A DNA stretch of 64,000 nt from Typha latifolia (GCA_019914945.1 CM034099.1:19122704-19186703); one strand, 5' to 3'. Counted from the stretch's first letter, positions 13,201-25,029 are shown. Notes: generated from the letters alone by a model not told the origin. Translations and numbers: made by a program.

Positions 13201-15302
13201 ACCTTGCCTTTCATCTAGTAACCCAAGTAGATTAAACTGAGTAAAAACAATTTAGTGTTTGCAGAAGAAGACTACGTACGTTATCTCTAAAAATGAAGGG
13301 TGGCTATCTGATGGTGAGATCTAAACCACCGGCTGATTGGCATTATCATGTAATGAAACAACGAAACAACAGTAGAAAATTTCTGAATGACTGTTTGAGA
13401 GATTATTTGGTCCACGAAACCGCGATAAGGGAATAAAGTATACAGGAAAAAGCTTATAGCAAATGGGTGTTTGCATGTCAACATTGTATCTGAAGAGACA
13501 ATTGGCAACCCTTACATCTATAAGGAAGACAGAGAATAAACCAACCAGCTGTTCTGTTCTGGAATAAAAAGTAATGTTTCATGCGCTATAGTAGTTGGCC
13601 AATTGGAGAAGTCCTAATTGAAACAGGGGTATTATCTAGTCAAATTTCTCATCAGCTCTAGCAAGTGACAAACTTCTCGACTTGGATGTTTCAACGACGA
13701 TAGACATGACCATCTACGAGAGAACCTTAGACTTCACAAACGGATGAAGCCAAAAAGTCCTTACAACAACTCCTATCTTCAATGAAATAACTATCATTCT
13801 TACTAACTTAAGCATGTATGCCCCAAATTACCAAATTAAACAACATTTAGAACAATACAATTTATATCGAACCAATAGACGTCACCGTCTACAAGAGCAC
13901 CATTTAGCCTCTCGTTGCACTTCTCTATGGTGCTGCCGATATTAGCCAAGAGAGCTGCTTGCTTCCGAGGTCGTCACTGTATCTTCTCTACTTTGATTAT
14001 TAATTTTTTTTATTTACTTAATATTTTTGCCTTTATTGTAGTTTGATCTACGAATCTATGCTCAACTAATGTATTACCGATCAACTAACTTTAAAAAAAA
14101 AACCAATAAGCGTATACTTCCGTTTTGATTTATTCTATTGTTTTGTCTGAGTTCTTTTGTAATAGTAAGTAGCACTTGCTTTAGTTTATTGATAAATTTT
14201 CCTTTGTAGGCCTAATGTTAGAGATGTCCAACTGGAACTATAACCGCCATATGAGCAATTAGCTCTTGATCTCGATTATAGTTTCTTCGTAACTTGCTCA
14301 GTATATTGCTCGGGTATCATGAGAATATAAAGAGTATCGATAACTTCACCTTAAATTAAGGGGAAGAGTTCGATAATCAACTTATACAGCTTCAATTCCC
14401 AAGGTTCGAAAATAAATAGAATTAATTTGTATATGGTAGTCAACAGTCATAACTTTTGCTGGATAACGAAGCAACCAAGATAAAGCTTCCGTAAATTTTG
14501 CTTAAGTAACGGAAGTATTTATTAAGAAATTGAAGTCCTCTTCTGTATAATGCTATTGCTAGCCTTTCAGTCCTTCCATAATCCTTCTTTTTAACTCTAG
14601 TGGCGATAGCTTTTAAAATGTTCTCTATTCAATTTTCCCGACAAAGACTCTATCCTTTCTTTGTCTTCTTCTCCTTCCATCATACACATAGTGTATAGAT
14701 AAATGATAACTAGAGGATAGAGAGAGAGGGAGAGAGAAAGAGAAAGGTGACATGAATGAACAATCAATCCATTTATAATGAGGAACACAAAACGATCAAA
14801 ATATGCAAATAGCCTCCCTGACTCTTTGTGTCCCTTGTCCTTCTTTTACTCAACCCAAAAGACAAAATGAGCACTGTTCCCCGCCTAGGAAGTGGCTCCA
14901 TCTCTACAGATCTGAATCCCGTACTAATTGATCACCACACCATCATTCACCCATCTACAAGCATTTGTACACAAAAGAACAAAAAAGAAATAAGAGAGAG
15001 AGAGAGAGAGAGAGCATCATATAGAGAGAAAGAGAGGAAGAGAGGTAAACAGCACCACCCTGTGGAAAAAATACAATTGATTGCTGTTTAATACACAGAT
15101 CAAACGAGAGAGAGAAAGAGATGGATGGGGAGAGAGTTAAAACCACCCAACCACCCAACCCATCCCTTTCCAAAAACCCCAACTCAAGAAAAAAAAAAAA
15201 AAGGCAAGCAAAAACAAAAGGAGTTCTCCCTTCAGTCCCAGTCCTTACACATCCACTAGTATACTACAAAGTACAAACCATTACATCCTCCTTTGCTAGT
15301 TG
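10251..15302. other. Intergenic interval, no supported gene
   Basis: It contains the 3' UTR of the BKI1-like gene and, at its right end, the 3' UTR of the minus-strand MAKR-like gene. Open frames here are all under about 90 codons and show no recognisable motif. Low-complexity DNA includes purine-rich runs near 14719-14748, (GA)n at about 14995-15015 and poly(A) at about 15186-15200. I do not recognise a transposon. Confidence 0.55.
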
Positions 15303-15895
15303 CTACTCCAGTATCAAATTCACATCCCTCCGTAGCTCCTGCAATTATTAGAGACCAATCACACATTAACCAAATGCCCTGCAATTTTCACTATTTACAG
15401 ATCACACCCTACCTATTTGGCAAAACGAACAAATATAGGGTGCTAAATGTAAATTTCAAGGCATAGGATTAGACCAACCTGCGAGGGCTTGACGGTATTG
15501 GCCTCGGCCGCCTCTGCCACGGCGGCGTCGGTCCTGTCGCCCTTCTTATGGGCCGGCAAATGGGCCTTCTTGAGCCCAAGCATCTCCTTCCAACGAATCG
15601 ACCCTCTAATGGGCCGGACGTCCTCGTCGTGGAACCTGAGCTCGTCTCTCAGGGTGGTAACCCTATGGCCCCCGTATTGGTGGTTCTCCTTCAGAGGGAG
15701 GAGCCTCCCCTTGGAGAAGAGCTGGTCCGCCGCCATCATGGGGCGGCTCCCCACGGAGAACTCGAAGTCCGAGTCCGATGGACCGGGCTGGGCCTGCGAA
15801 GGCGGAGGTGGCTCGACGGCGAAGTCATTGGAGAAGGAGATGCGAGGGCTACAAAGCCCTTGATGCTCTGGGTTGAACATGTTGATGCATGCCAT
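15303..15895 (-). CDS. MAKR/DUF1645-like small regulatory protein, two exons
   Basis: Predicted 150-residue plant protein of unknown function. Exon 1 is 15895-15479 and exon 2 is 15338-15303, joined in phase 0 (donor CAG|GTTGG, acceptor TTGCAG|GAG), so the C-terminus is ELRRDVNLILE. Seen: N-terminus MACINMFNPEHQGLC, then DFEFSVGS (43-50), AADQLFSKGRLLPL (55-68), TTLRDELRF (80-88) and the basic block GSIRWKEMLGLKKAH (98-112). The FEF motif followed by ADxLFxxGxLLPL is the signature of the MAKR/BKI1 and DUF1645 group, which are often membrane-associated and linked to receptor kinases. The frame stays open upstream to 16177, but a TATA-like box at 15974-15982 lies inside that extension, so the ATG at 15895 is preferred. 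The leader is rich in CT. Function is inferred only. Confidence 0.75.
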
Positions 15896-15973
15896 GGATA
15901 TAAAGGAAGATGGTAAATAGATGGAGAGAGGAGAGAGAGAGTGAGAGAGATGGAGATGGGATGGTGTTTGTGT

Positions 15974-15982
15974 TTGTATATA
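15974..15982 (-). promoter_or_regulatory. TATA box of the MAKR-like gene
   Basis: On the minus strand this reads TTTATATAC, about 80 bases upstream of the chosen ATG. A CT-rich leader follows. It decides against the longer upstream reading frame. Confidence 0.6.
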
Positions 15983-18900
15983 AAGGAAGAGGTGGGGGGA
16001 GGGACTTAGGGAGGGAGGTGAAGTAGGATGAGTTATAGATGGATGCGCATTGCATGTATCGGTCTGTGCATACGTGGCATGGCATGGGGATGTTACATGT
16101 GGGAGAATGGGAGTTTTATGATATGGATTAACTGTATTTGGGCGGTAATTACTCATTAAGGATTTCATTGAGCTCAACTACTAGCTAGCAGTGCAGACAC
16201 GAATATATATAATTAGTCCAAAAATCCAAAATAAGGTAAATTTAGTTTGATGGGTGATCATCTACCCGCAAGAGAGAGGTGTCGTTTCCTGATATGCCCT
16301 CCGGTCTATTGTGCAGTTTTCAGGTATTGTTTGCTACTATGTCAGGTCATTATCGTCTTGAATGGGTGGCCCTAATGATCCAATTATTAGAGTGGACACA
16401 CGTACTTAGTCTGCTAATTGGAATGGTCTTGCACCACCGATATTGATTTCCTTGTCAGGGGATCGATGCGTTATATTACAGTATATTTAATTGGAGATCT
16501 CAGATGAGACAAAGAGTGGTTGATACTTGATAATATTAAAAAACAAATTTGAAAATAAGATTTAAATGGAAGAGCAGAAGAAAAAGAAAGGTAAAAGGGA
16601 CTTCAAGTGGGATGAGATATTTGACGTGCAACTAACGAAATAAAAGAAAATATCACTTTACTATAGATATACATGAATGGCGAATATATAGGCATCCATG
16701 CATAAGTGCACGCATGCACCATGGTTAAGCAACAGACAAGCAAAGCAATGGGAGGAGGAGGAGCAGCAGCCAGCAGCAGACTGGGGTCAAAGTTAAAAAG
16801 GAAAAGGAAAAAAAAATGGGGAAGGAGTTAATGGATAGGGCAGTTAATAAATTAGTCGACGTACCCCTGGGCAGTAGTAACAGTAGTAGTAATAGTAGGA
16901 TTGGATTTGGATGAGAAGAACGGCACACAGCCTTACTTTAAGGAAAGAAGATGAGAGGAGTAGGAAGATGGATTCCCGCTTGACCGTCCTTTGACCGGCT
17001 TTTGTAATTAGCAAGGCGTGAGCTGGCGACGTCGACAGCTCGATGCGACCACGTGATCCGGAGAGATCATCTCCCTTTGTTTCCATCGCATAACAACACG
17101 CACCTGCACTGTGCCCATAAAATTAAACTGGCACTCGGTCTCCTTTCCCTTTAGTAAATTATTCCACTTGGGGCCTCACCAGTCACCATTTATATATATA
17201 TATATATAATAGTCTTTAGCCTTTGGCTAGGAGGATTACGCTTCTGCCCTTGGATCTTTCTATGGTTTTGTTGTACTGTTTTTGAAGCAATTTCCATGTG
17301 TGGGCTGCATACTTGGCAGTAAATTTATCGGTGTAATTGATCCACAAGATCAATAATATATAGAGACTATATGCACTTCTCAACCTTTTAAATCATTTGA
17401 AAGGCTAAAGATAATTTGCTGTTTTTGAAAGGTTAAAGTTGTGCTGGTGGATTTTATTATCGAAGCTGATTGAAATCATATTCAATTTGGGTTTCTCCTT
17501 AACATTTTACTGGTTGGGGACGCCCCTAGTAATACCCTCAAACTTGGCAATGGTGATTATATTTGTTGAATCGACGCTTCTTTTATTTGCAAGCATCATG
17601 GGGTTTATTTTTTGCCTTTTGCTTGGACAGTGGGAAGGCACTTGCTCTGCTTGAAGGGCCAGACGCTGAAAGAGCATGGCAATTCACAACTTGTTGGGTC
17701 TTCAACTACTCTAAACTTTTAATCAAAGCTATAAATAGTCTCATTTTCTTTTTTTGAAAAGTGGAGTTATCCTAATTATATTTATTTAGAATAAAATTAC
17801 AAAGGGAGATATTAGGGTAGGAAAAGATGAGGGCGGAAAGTCGTAAAGGTTTTATAGAGAAGTTAGGATAGAGAACTAATCAAAACTTATCTTGGAGTGA
17901 CGAAGATAGGAGAGCCTCCAAAGTGTTCAGATCTCTTAGAAAAAAATTTAAAGACTAAAAGCTACCAGGCTTCTCTCCTAAAGACTCTACTATTGTGTTA
18001 TTTTTTTTTCAAAGAAGTCGCGATGAGACGCCCAACAAATGGTCTATCATCTTTTGGATGCGAGAGACGGTGAACTATTTTCTCAGTAGTTCAAGAGTGG
18101 ATATTTAAATTCTCTTCTATTAGATTAGATTCGAGTAAGTATAACAATACTGTAGCTGCTCACAGACTTACAATATATACCTTTCTTAATCGTTCCTATA
18201 AGGATTGACTAGATCCACCTCTAGATACCTTGTGTAACCTGATTTTTACTTGCTAATATAATGTCTGTACTTCTTCCCTTGACAATGTTAAAGAAAAATG
18301 ATAAACATCCATTTTACCTTTTAACTTTATATATATATATATATACATGTTATTTTTAAACAAAAAAAATCTAACGAATAACTAGAAAAGTAAAAAAGAG
18401 AATGAGTGTAATTATTCCTAACATATATTATGTCTTTAACAATAAAATAATTAAAAAGTTAATGTCAAACAAGAATGCATGTTTATTTTTTTTCAAATAA
18501 TTCTATTCATTGGGAACAATAGCAATAAGAGAGGTCTGAACAAAAACAAGTGGACAATGGTGGCTTGTGAAGGGTACAAATATAATTTCCCCCCTAAACG
18601 TACAGTAGTTGTCACTCACATGGACAATGCCTAAAACTATGGGACACGTGGTCGATAACAACCCTATCCACGTGGAGATCCATAGACTAGTCAAAATGAC
18701 TTGAGATGGATATCTTTTCAGACTCCTCCCGGTGTCTCCTATCTGGGCAGCAAGACGTCCTCTTTCTTTTGTACATTTTTTATGGATTTTTCTTTTTACT
18801 ATTTTAAGTATACTAAAATTTTTATCACATTTTTAATTGATCATAAAACTTAAATCAAATACTCATTAGTTAAAAGTTAGGAACATTAATTTCTAAATAT

Positions 18901-19079
18901 AAATAATTGACCAAACTTATATGCAAATTAAAAAACAACTAAAAAAAGTCTCATATTTAAAATATAAAAATATACTAGATATATATAAAAAGAAATTATG
19001 AGGGTAATTTGGTCAAAAATTATAATTTAATGACCAAGGAACTATCATCTATGAATGGTTGGTTTAAACCTGGATATAA

Positions 19080-20970
19080 ACGTATACTTTGTAGCCTATA
19101 AATTAGTTGGCACTTTGTATTTTGGATGTGCTAAAATTAATTCGAACATAGTGCGCTTCACGTGGCATCATCATGAGGCTATCTTGAAAGCATCTCAGCA
19201 TTGCTTAGACGCATTTGCTGGTCAATAGTCGTAGGAGTAATTGACACTCAAAAGTTTAGAAACTATGCACATGTAATGAAGTGTCTAAGGTTAGGTGCTT
19301 GATTTAATTAATTAGTTAACGACAACTACTTGGAATGAAAGCTTATTCTATGCACTCCATGAGACTAATCCATGTGATAATTATCGATGGATCACAAGGA
19401 CTACAACATTTTTTTTTTTTTTTTTGGTTCTTATTTGTGACGGTAGAAAAGAGTTGTTAACATTTTGGGCCTTTCATGATTTCGACACACAGAAGGCCCA
19501 ATTAGCCACTGATGTAGCTCACTGTATAGTAAGTTGAGTCAATTTGATTTGGATTGGCGTGGATCCTAAGAGGAGAGACTCATATAAAGCTATTAAAGAT
19601 GAGATTCCAATGTGCCAGACTTGGGACGAATAATTCAGATGCTTGTTTTGTTGAAGAAATAAACCAGGTTAAGATTCTTCTACTGTGCATTTTCTTGGCT
19701 TCTTCTTCTGACTAATTAGCTAAGTGATAAGTTAATGGTGATTATTCCAATTGTATTTAATATAATGGAGATAATTGTTTTCACCGCATGATGGTCGAAA
19801 AAAAGGTATACGTGCTTGTGGTAGATTGACTTTATGCTATTCTTTAAGCTTAATAAAAGTATAAGCTGGTTTGGTTTGGTTTGGTTTGGGTTTAGTAGTT
19901 GAACGGGCCTAACTTATCATATATTTTGAACTAAGTTAAACTGTGAATTAGGTTAACCGTGTAAATATTATATTTGATATAGTATAAAAAAACTATAAAA
20001 AAAAAGTGTTCATTTTAAAGAAAATATGAGAATGCGTAGAAATAGAAAAGCAATATGCCCTTCATCCTTTGTCTTTGAAGTCTGTCACTAAACAAATATT
20101 ATTATTAAATATATTTTTTTCCTTTGGAAAGATGCTCACAAGGTTGCAGACTTATAGTACAAGCCAGTTAATTCCGTTGCAGACTTGTGAGCTTATAAGA
20201 CCCACAATTATGTTATTGTCCTAAAAAAATATTTAAAGCTCAAAGCTTACAAGCTCGCAATACGAGCCCATAAGCCCATTACGGATTTGCGAGCTTATAA
20301 GCCCACGATTATTAAAGTATATTTCTCTTTTTAAGTCCTGAAAGTTACATTATTTTAGGGGTCCTTAATATCATAAATTTCATAAGATAAAAAAGAGTGA
20401 AAGTATGATATTACGGCCACAATCACCTTGTAAGCTATTGCGGGGTTAGAATTTTTTTAAAGAAAAATATATTTATTTTGAAGAAAATTTAAAATATATA
20501 AGAGATGATTTAAAATAGCTAGGAGTATTATCATTACTTTGTTGTGAAATGAAATAGTAAAAATGTGTTATGAATGATATTAGATATTAGTACCAAAATA
20601 TTGTTAATAAATTTATAAAAACAAATAATGGGCATTTATTTCAAGGGTAAATTTATAATTTTAAAATAATTCAAACTTATGCTCATTTGTATTTCTCCCA
20701 TTTCTATTTGGTTTTGACCTTGATTAATACATTCATTTCTATTTGGTTTTAAACTTGATTAATATATTTAGTCAGTGAACATGACTAAAAAATCGTCACC
20801 AATTAAGACCAGAGACTAACCTGGCCTCACTCCAAACGCCACTTTAGGGTTTGCTCCACCTAAAGCTGCATGGCACCAAAAGATGATAGTGCATAATATT
20901 CGATCTGAAGTATCTACGTCAATCATGCATGCAAGAGGAATTTCACCTTAGAAATTCTTATTTTATGATT
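19080..20970. repeat. Degenerate array unit (flank only, no EF-hand gene)
   Basis: Blocks here align by eye with the 5' flank of units 1, 3 and 4. The 'gtagcctataaa' block lies at 19092, and 'gagattccaatg' with the following 'acgaataa' at about 19600-19635. The AGATTCTTCT/TGTGCATTTTCT stretch is at 19670-19695, and TGACTTTATGCT is at about 19827. The match resumes at CTCCACCTAAAG (20854) and ACGTCAATCATGCATG (20918). About 1 kb (19862-20850) is inserted in the middle. No EF-hand remnant was found beside it. Confidence 0.6.
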
Positions 20971-21073
20971 TTAGTTTTGTAAAATATTTTGTTAAGATTG
21001 CACGTCTTTTATAATCGATTTCGATTTTGGGTCAGAATTAGTGCTTCATCTCACAGTTTTTCAACTTCCTCAG

Positions 21074-21343
21074 TTAACAATTTAAATTTTTTTTTTTCAC
21101 ATAAAACTGTGTCTTCTTTTTCATTTTCTTGTTATCTATTCTATGATTTGATCCAACCACGCTAACGCCACTATCCATTGCAACTTGTGGCACAACATAT
21201 ATTGTTCTTTGGGTGATTGGATTGAAATCAAGGTTCCACGAGATGCCATCCTCATAACATTTGTTTTCCTTATCCGCATCAAACCTCCTTTGCAAATAAA
21301 CCCAATTCTCACGGGGGAAGTCGAAAAGACAAACTGCAAACAA
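21074..21343 (-). pseudogene. Exon-like fragment of unknown gene, copy in unit 1
   Basis: An open stretch of 89 codons with a balanced, protein-like composition (for example NWVYLQRRFDADKENKCYE, later QVAMDSGVSVVGSN). I do not recognise the family. Its core recurs at about 31148-31260 and 35993-36080. In the 31 kb copy a 1-base loss just upstream breaks the frame. The 36 kb copy differs from the other two by a 3-base in-frame gap (DGTWNL against DGISWNL). This looks like an exon captured into the duplicated unit, 3' of the EF-hand gene and on the same strand. It may equally be noncoding DNA that happens to be open. Confidence 0.35.
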
Positions 21344-21429
21344 CTACTCACGAAGAAAATAAACGAAGGAACCAACTACGTACCAACGAGATTAATCATT
21401 CCACACGTACTAAATCAAACCCTTTAGGA

Positions 21430-21460
21430 CATATATATATATCTATATATATAAATATAA
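21430..21460. repeat. TA-rich microsatellite, unit 1 position
   Basis: Interrupted TA repeat 3' of EF-hand gene 1. It occupies the same relative place as the much longer TA or CT/TA runs beside genes 2, 3 and 4. Confidence 0.8.
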
Positions 21461-21613
21461 GACCATTAAGATAGTTATATTGACGACAATAAAAATACCA
21501 GACGATACAAAGCAGGTAGCTAGAACGTACTTTAGTTGCCCTTAACGACGTTCAATTATTAGATCACATAAAGGAGGGCAGAGCCATATCATACATAGTG
21601 TGCATGCATGGTT

Positions 21614-21928
21614 TCATTCATCATCAGTGACGATGAACCCCCAGTTCGTAGCTGCGAATTTGGTCAGAATCATAAACTCCGAGTCAGAGTCTATGGCATT
21701 GTTATCGTTGAGGTCGGCCTTCATCAACGCACGCGACGCCTCCCACCACGTGTTCTCGAGGCCAAGCGACACGAGTGCTCGCCGGAGCTCGCTCCAGCTG
21801 ACCTTGCCATCGCCATCTGCATCCGCTGTCGCCAGCCACTGCGCGAATTGCTGCTTCGTTATTGTGACTTTCTCACCTGCAGGACGACGGAGGAGATTTC
21901 CTCTGACGGGGCCCGACAAGGTAGCCAT
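21614..21928 (-). CDS. Two-EF-hand calcium-binding protein, array copy 1
   Basis: Intronless gene for 104 residues, presumed cytosolic calcium sensor or buffer. EF loop 1 is canonical (DADGDGKVSWSE, 36-47). Loop 2 (DLNDNNAIDSDS, 72-83) has Asn instead of the usual Gly at position 6 and Ser instead of Glu at position 12, with Glu at 13, so calcium binding there is doubtful. Between them is SLGLENTWWEASRA, and the C-terminus is GFIVTDDE. No signal peptide or membrane span. The ATG at 21928 was chosen because the frame upstream has only a TTG before the leader, and the TATA box lies about 90 bases upstream. Copy 1 is the most diverged of copies 1-4 at protein level (for example SWSELRRALVSLGLENT). 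It resembles small plant EF-hand proteins with no assigned role. Confidence 0.88.
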   Translation of the reverse strand: MATLSGPVRGNLLRRPAGEKVTITKQQFAQWLATADADGDGKVSWSELRRALVSLGLENTWWEASRALMKADLNDNNAIDSDSEFMILTKFAATNWGFIVTDDE

Positions 21929-22017
21929 ACTGATTAAGATCAATAAATCGATCGATCGATGCTTGTTTCTTTTGCTTTTGCTGTGGGAGTGGTAACTACG
22001 GAGGAGATATAAATGGG

Positions 22018-22027
22018 CTATTTATAG
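22018..22027 (-). promoter_or_regulatory. TATA box, EF-hand copy 1
   Basis: Minus strand CTATAAATAG, about 90 bases upstream of the ATG. The leader between them holds a (CGAT)n run of about 3.5 units. Confidence 0.75.
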
Positions 22028-22162
22028 GCAGGCCAGTGGCATATATGATAGATGGCAAGGAGATGTCTTTTAGAGTTCCACACGTCTTTGGCGATTAATA
22101 TGCGGTCTTATCTCTTTACTATGGCTCATGCGGTGGAATCTAATCTGATGTCATGTCATAAT

Positions 22163-22174
22163 AGACGTACGTGT
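22163..22174. promoter_or_regulatory. ACGT-core near-palindrome, copy 1
   Basis: AGACGTACGTGT, one base off the perfect ACACGTACGTGT palindrome found at the same place in copies 3 and 4. The ACGT core is the type bound by plant bZIP factors (known); use by this gene is inferred. Confidence 0.4.
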
Positions 22175-22497
22175 TTTAATGTCATGTTGAGACGTGATCA
22201 TAACATGCATGCTTATTAATATGAGTTTTTTCACTGGTTCACTCTCAATTAACACTTTTCCATATCACTCTTATCTCCTGTCACTTAGAATATACTTCAA
22301 ATTAAATCAAGGGGCATCTTGAGGTAGATTATTGGCTACTCAAAGATACATTGCTTTATTCTCCACGGTTAGGAATAGATAGACTTCTATCTGACTCGAA
22401 CCACAAGAAATTTTGTAGCCTATAAAATTAGTTGTATGCCATTTAACGTGCAAGTTGGCACCATAATGAGATTAATTACTTGATTCCGTCTAAGACG

Positions 22498-23112
22498 CTG
22501 TTTGGCCAAGTGGGATAAAAAGTTTTATCCTCCTCAAATCAATCTTTATCTTAAAAATTTTGCCTGGAATAAAAGAACGTCTTATGTCACTATCTTATTG
22601 GATGAACAATCCTTATCCCAATTTAGATGCATGTACTCAGATTGTGATGAGGCTATAATATACTTGGTAATATGTTTTAAATAAATTCATAGTAAAACTA
22701 TTTTAATATGGAATGTTTATTTTTCACGCTACTTATGATGGTGTCTATATATTATGTAAATTATAGTGCATTAAATCAAATTAATTTTTGCCTAATAATT
22801 CTAAAATTAATTATGAAAGAATAATATAACAGTATAAATAATTTATATTTAATGTAAACCTATTTTCCTTCTTTCTAAAAAAAAATATATTTACATAAAA
22901 CTAGGAAAAGGGCAACAAGGTCAGCTTATTTTATTTATTTTTCTTATCCCTACTATTATAATTTAATACCATACTTATATTTTTATCCAAACACTTTATT
23001 CTAATTTTCAACCAAACACTTAAAAAAATTGGGATGAAAAACTATATTATCCTAAGATAAGTTATTATTTTATTCTTATCATAATTTTTTATTATCTGGT
23101 TGACAAACAGAC
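22498..23112. mobile_element. MITE-like insertion, unit 1
   Basis: AT-rich, noncoding, about 615 bases. The left end GCTGTTTGGCCAAGTGGGAT and the inverted right end GTCTGTTTGTCAACCAGATA form imperfect terminal inverted repeats. The element is present at the same site in units 3 (32796-33315) and 4 (37719-38408) and truncated in unit 2, so it inserted before the duplications. Target-site duplications were not resolved. Confidence 0.5.
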
Positions 23113-23716
23113 CTAGATTGCTAAGATGGTTCGAATACAAAAATTAGAACTTTTGAAAACAAATTGCAAAAGATATATAGTTATTAATTCTTTATCCTGA
23201 ATCGAAGCAAAGAAGGTCATATTAGCCATTGACGTCGATATAATTAAATCTCTGTTCCTAAGTGGGTCTTTTATAAGCAAATTAGTAACGATGTATCATG
23301 GATAAATAGAGTCAATAACTTTGCATATGGATCGAGTTCTGTGAATCCTAATCAACATGATAGAATCAAGTAAAGCTAAGGTAGTTATTTCTACACGAGG
23401 CGAGATTCCAATGAGCTAGGAACGAATAAGATGGTGGCTTTTGTTGAACAGATTAATTAACCTGATTAAGATTATTTTTATTGTGCATTTTCTGAACAGA
23501 TTCTTCTAGTTAGCTGATTGATAAGTTTGTCGATACTAGGTCTTATAGCTAGCTATATATATATCTCCCAAGATTCTTGTCGTTAGTAAGGGAGGTGGTC
23601 ATTTGATCAGCGTACTCGTCCTTTTGACTGCTTATGTGATTGTGATATATAAACTTTATGCTCTACTTTCGGCTTAAAGATTTAAGGTAATTAAGCTCCA
23701 CCTGAAGATACCACAG

Positions 23717-24540
23717 ATAGTGCATATATAATATTCCCAAGTATATACGTCAATAATGCATGAGGATATTATTCCAAAGCATATTGCAACAAGAATCAAA
23801 CGTGTTTTAGAATACTTTATATAGTTACATTATATTTGTTTTTCTATGATATGCCTTTAATAGAGAGAAGTATAAATTTGTCAGATTTTTAGTATTGTCA
23901 AATATGTACAAAATAATTTAAATATTTTTATATATGTTTATGAGCATACAAGTTTTGATAATATTCAGACTTATACTTTTTTAAGTTTTAGAAAAGATAA
24001 GTCACCGTGTTCACACTACATTCGCTTCGCGTTCGAATGCGGACTCAGATATTTACACATATAGAGATGTTGTTTTGGCCGTTCGAATTCAACCACATAA
24101 TATGCAATTTTTTTTTAGTTATATATAGTGCATATATAATATTCTCAAGTATATACGTCAATCTTGCATGAGGATATTATTCCAAAGCATATTGCCACAA
24201 GAAATCAAATGTGTTAATTAAGTTTTAGATTACGTATATAGTTACATTATTTATTTTTTCTGTCATATGCCTTTGAGAGAGAAGTAGAAATTGTTAGATT
24301 TTTAAAAGTGACAAATATGTATAAAATATTCTAAGTGTTTTTATATATGTATAAGCATTTTCACAAGTTTTGATAATATTCGGACCGGAAACTTCAAGTT
24401 TTAGAAAAGATAAGTGAACATGTTCACACAGCGTTCGCACCGCATTCGAATGTGGACTCAAACGTTCACACATATAAAGGTGTTTTGGTCATCTCGAGTC
24501 ACATTCGAACGCGACCATGTGGCATACAATTTTTAGAGTT
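23717..24540. repeat. 408-base direct tandem duplication
   Basis: The block starting ATAGTGCATATATAATATTC at 23717 restarts at 24125 with only minor differences, including the AAGCATATTGC, GAAGTA and TTTTGATAATATTC landmarks and a terminal ACGTTCG/GCATTCGAATGC segment. A third, partial copy of the terminal segment is at 24688-24800. Units 3 and 4 have only the left part, once. Confidence 0.75.
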
Positions 24541-25029
24541 ATGTGAGTTTTGTTTTAACTTAAATTTGGTCTTATTGATGTGATCTGGGTCAGATTGAAT
24601 TATATCATAGAGACATTAGGCTCGATTGATCGAGTCTATTTATCTTATAATTATTTTATAATAAGTCTTTTAATTATTAATTTTTTTACACAGCATTCGC
24701 TCCGCATTCGAATGCGGACTCACGTGTTTACACATATAGAGATGTTGTTTTGACCGTTTTAATGCAACCACGTAACATGCAATTTTTTGAGTTACATGAC
24801 TTATGTAGACTTGTCTTGAGGGCTTACATAAGCATGAATCAATTAAAAGATAAATATGTTCGATTCATGGAACCCAATGTCCTCATGATACGATCCAATC
24901 TGACCCAGTTAGCATCAAAATTTGTGTGAGTAGACTGATTTTGGTTTCTAAGTTGAAACTAGTGATTTCATCTTATTGTTTTTTTAGTGTTTATAAGTTT
25001 ATTTTAAAACAATTTAGTGAATACTAAAC

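Larger units (their letters stand above)
15983..21613. other. Intergenic interval leading into the EF-hand array
   Basis: No supported gene. Triplet-rich patches (GGA/GCA at 16751-16779, AGT at 16873-16899), TA microsatellites (about 17190-17208 and 18331-18346) and a poly(T) run (about 19411-19426) are present. From 19080 to 20970 the DNA is a decayed copy of the 5' flank that accompanies the EF-hand genes (see separate entry). From 21074 to 21343 there is an exon-like open stretch that recurs in two other array units. Confidence 0.5.

Noticed and set aside
15896..16177. N-terminal extension of the MAKR-like protein to an upstream ATG at 16177
   Set aside because: The extension crosses a TATA-like box and low-complexity CT-rich DNA; homologue-like sequence starts at MACINMF.
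17439..17757. Hydrophobic open frames resembling membrane peptides
   Set aside because: T-rich noncoding DNA commonly gives Leu/Ile/Phe-rich frames; no conservation or gene structure seen.
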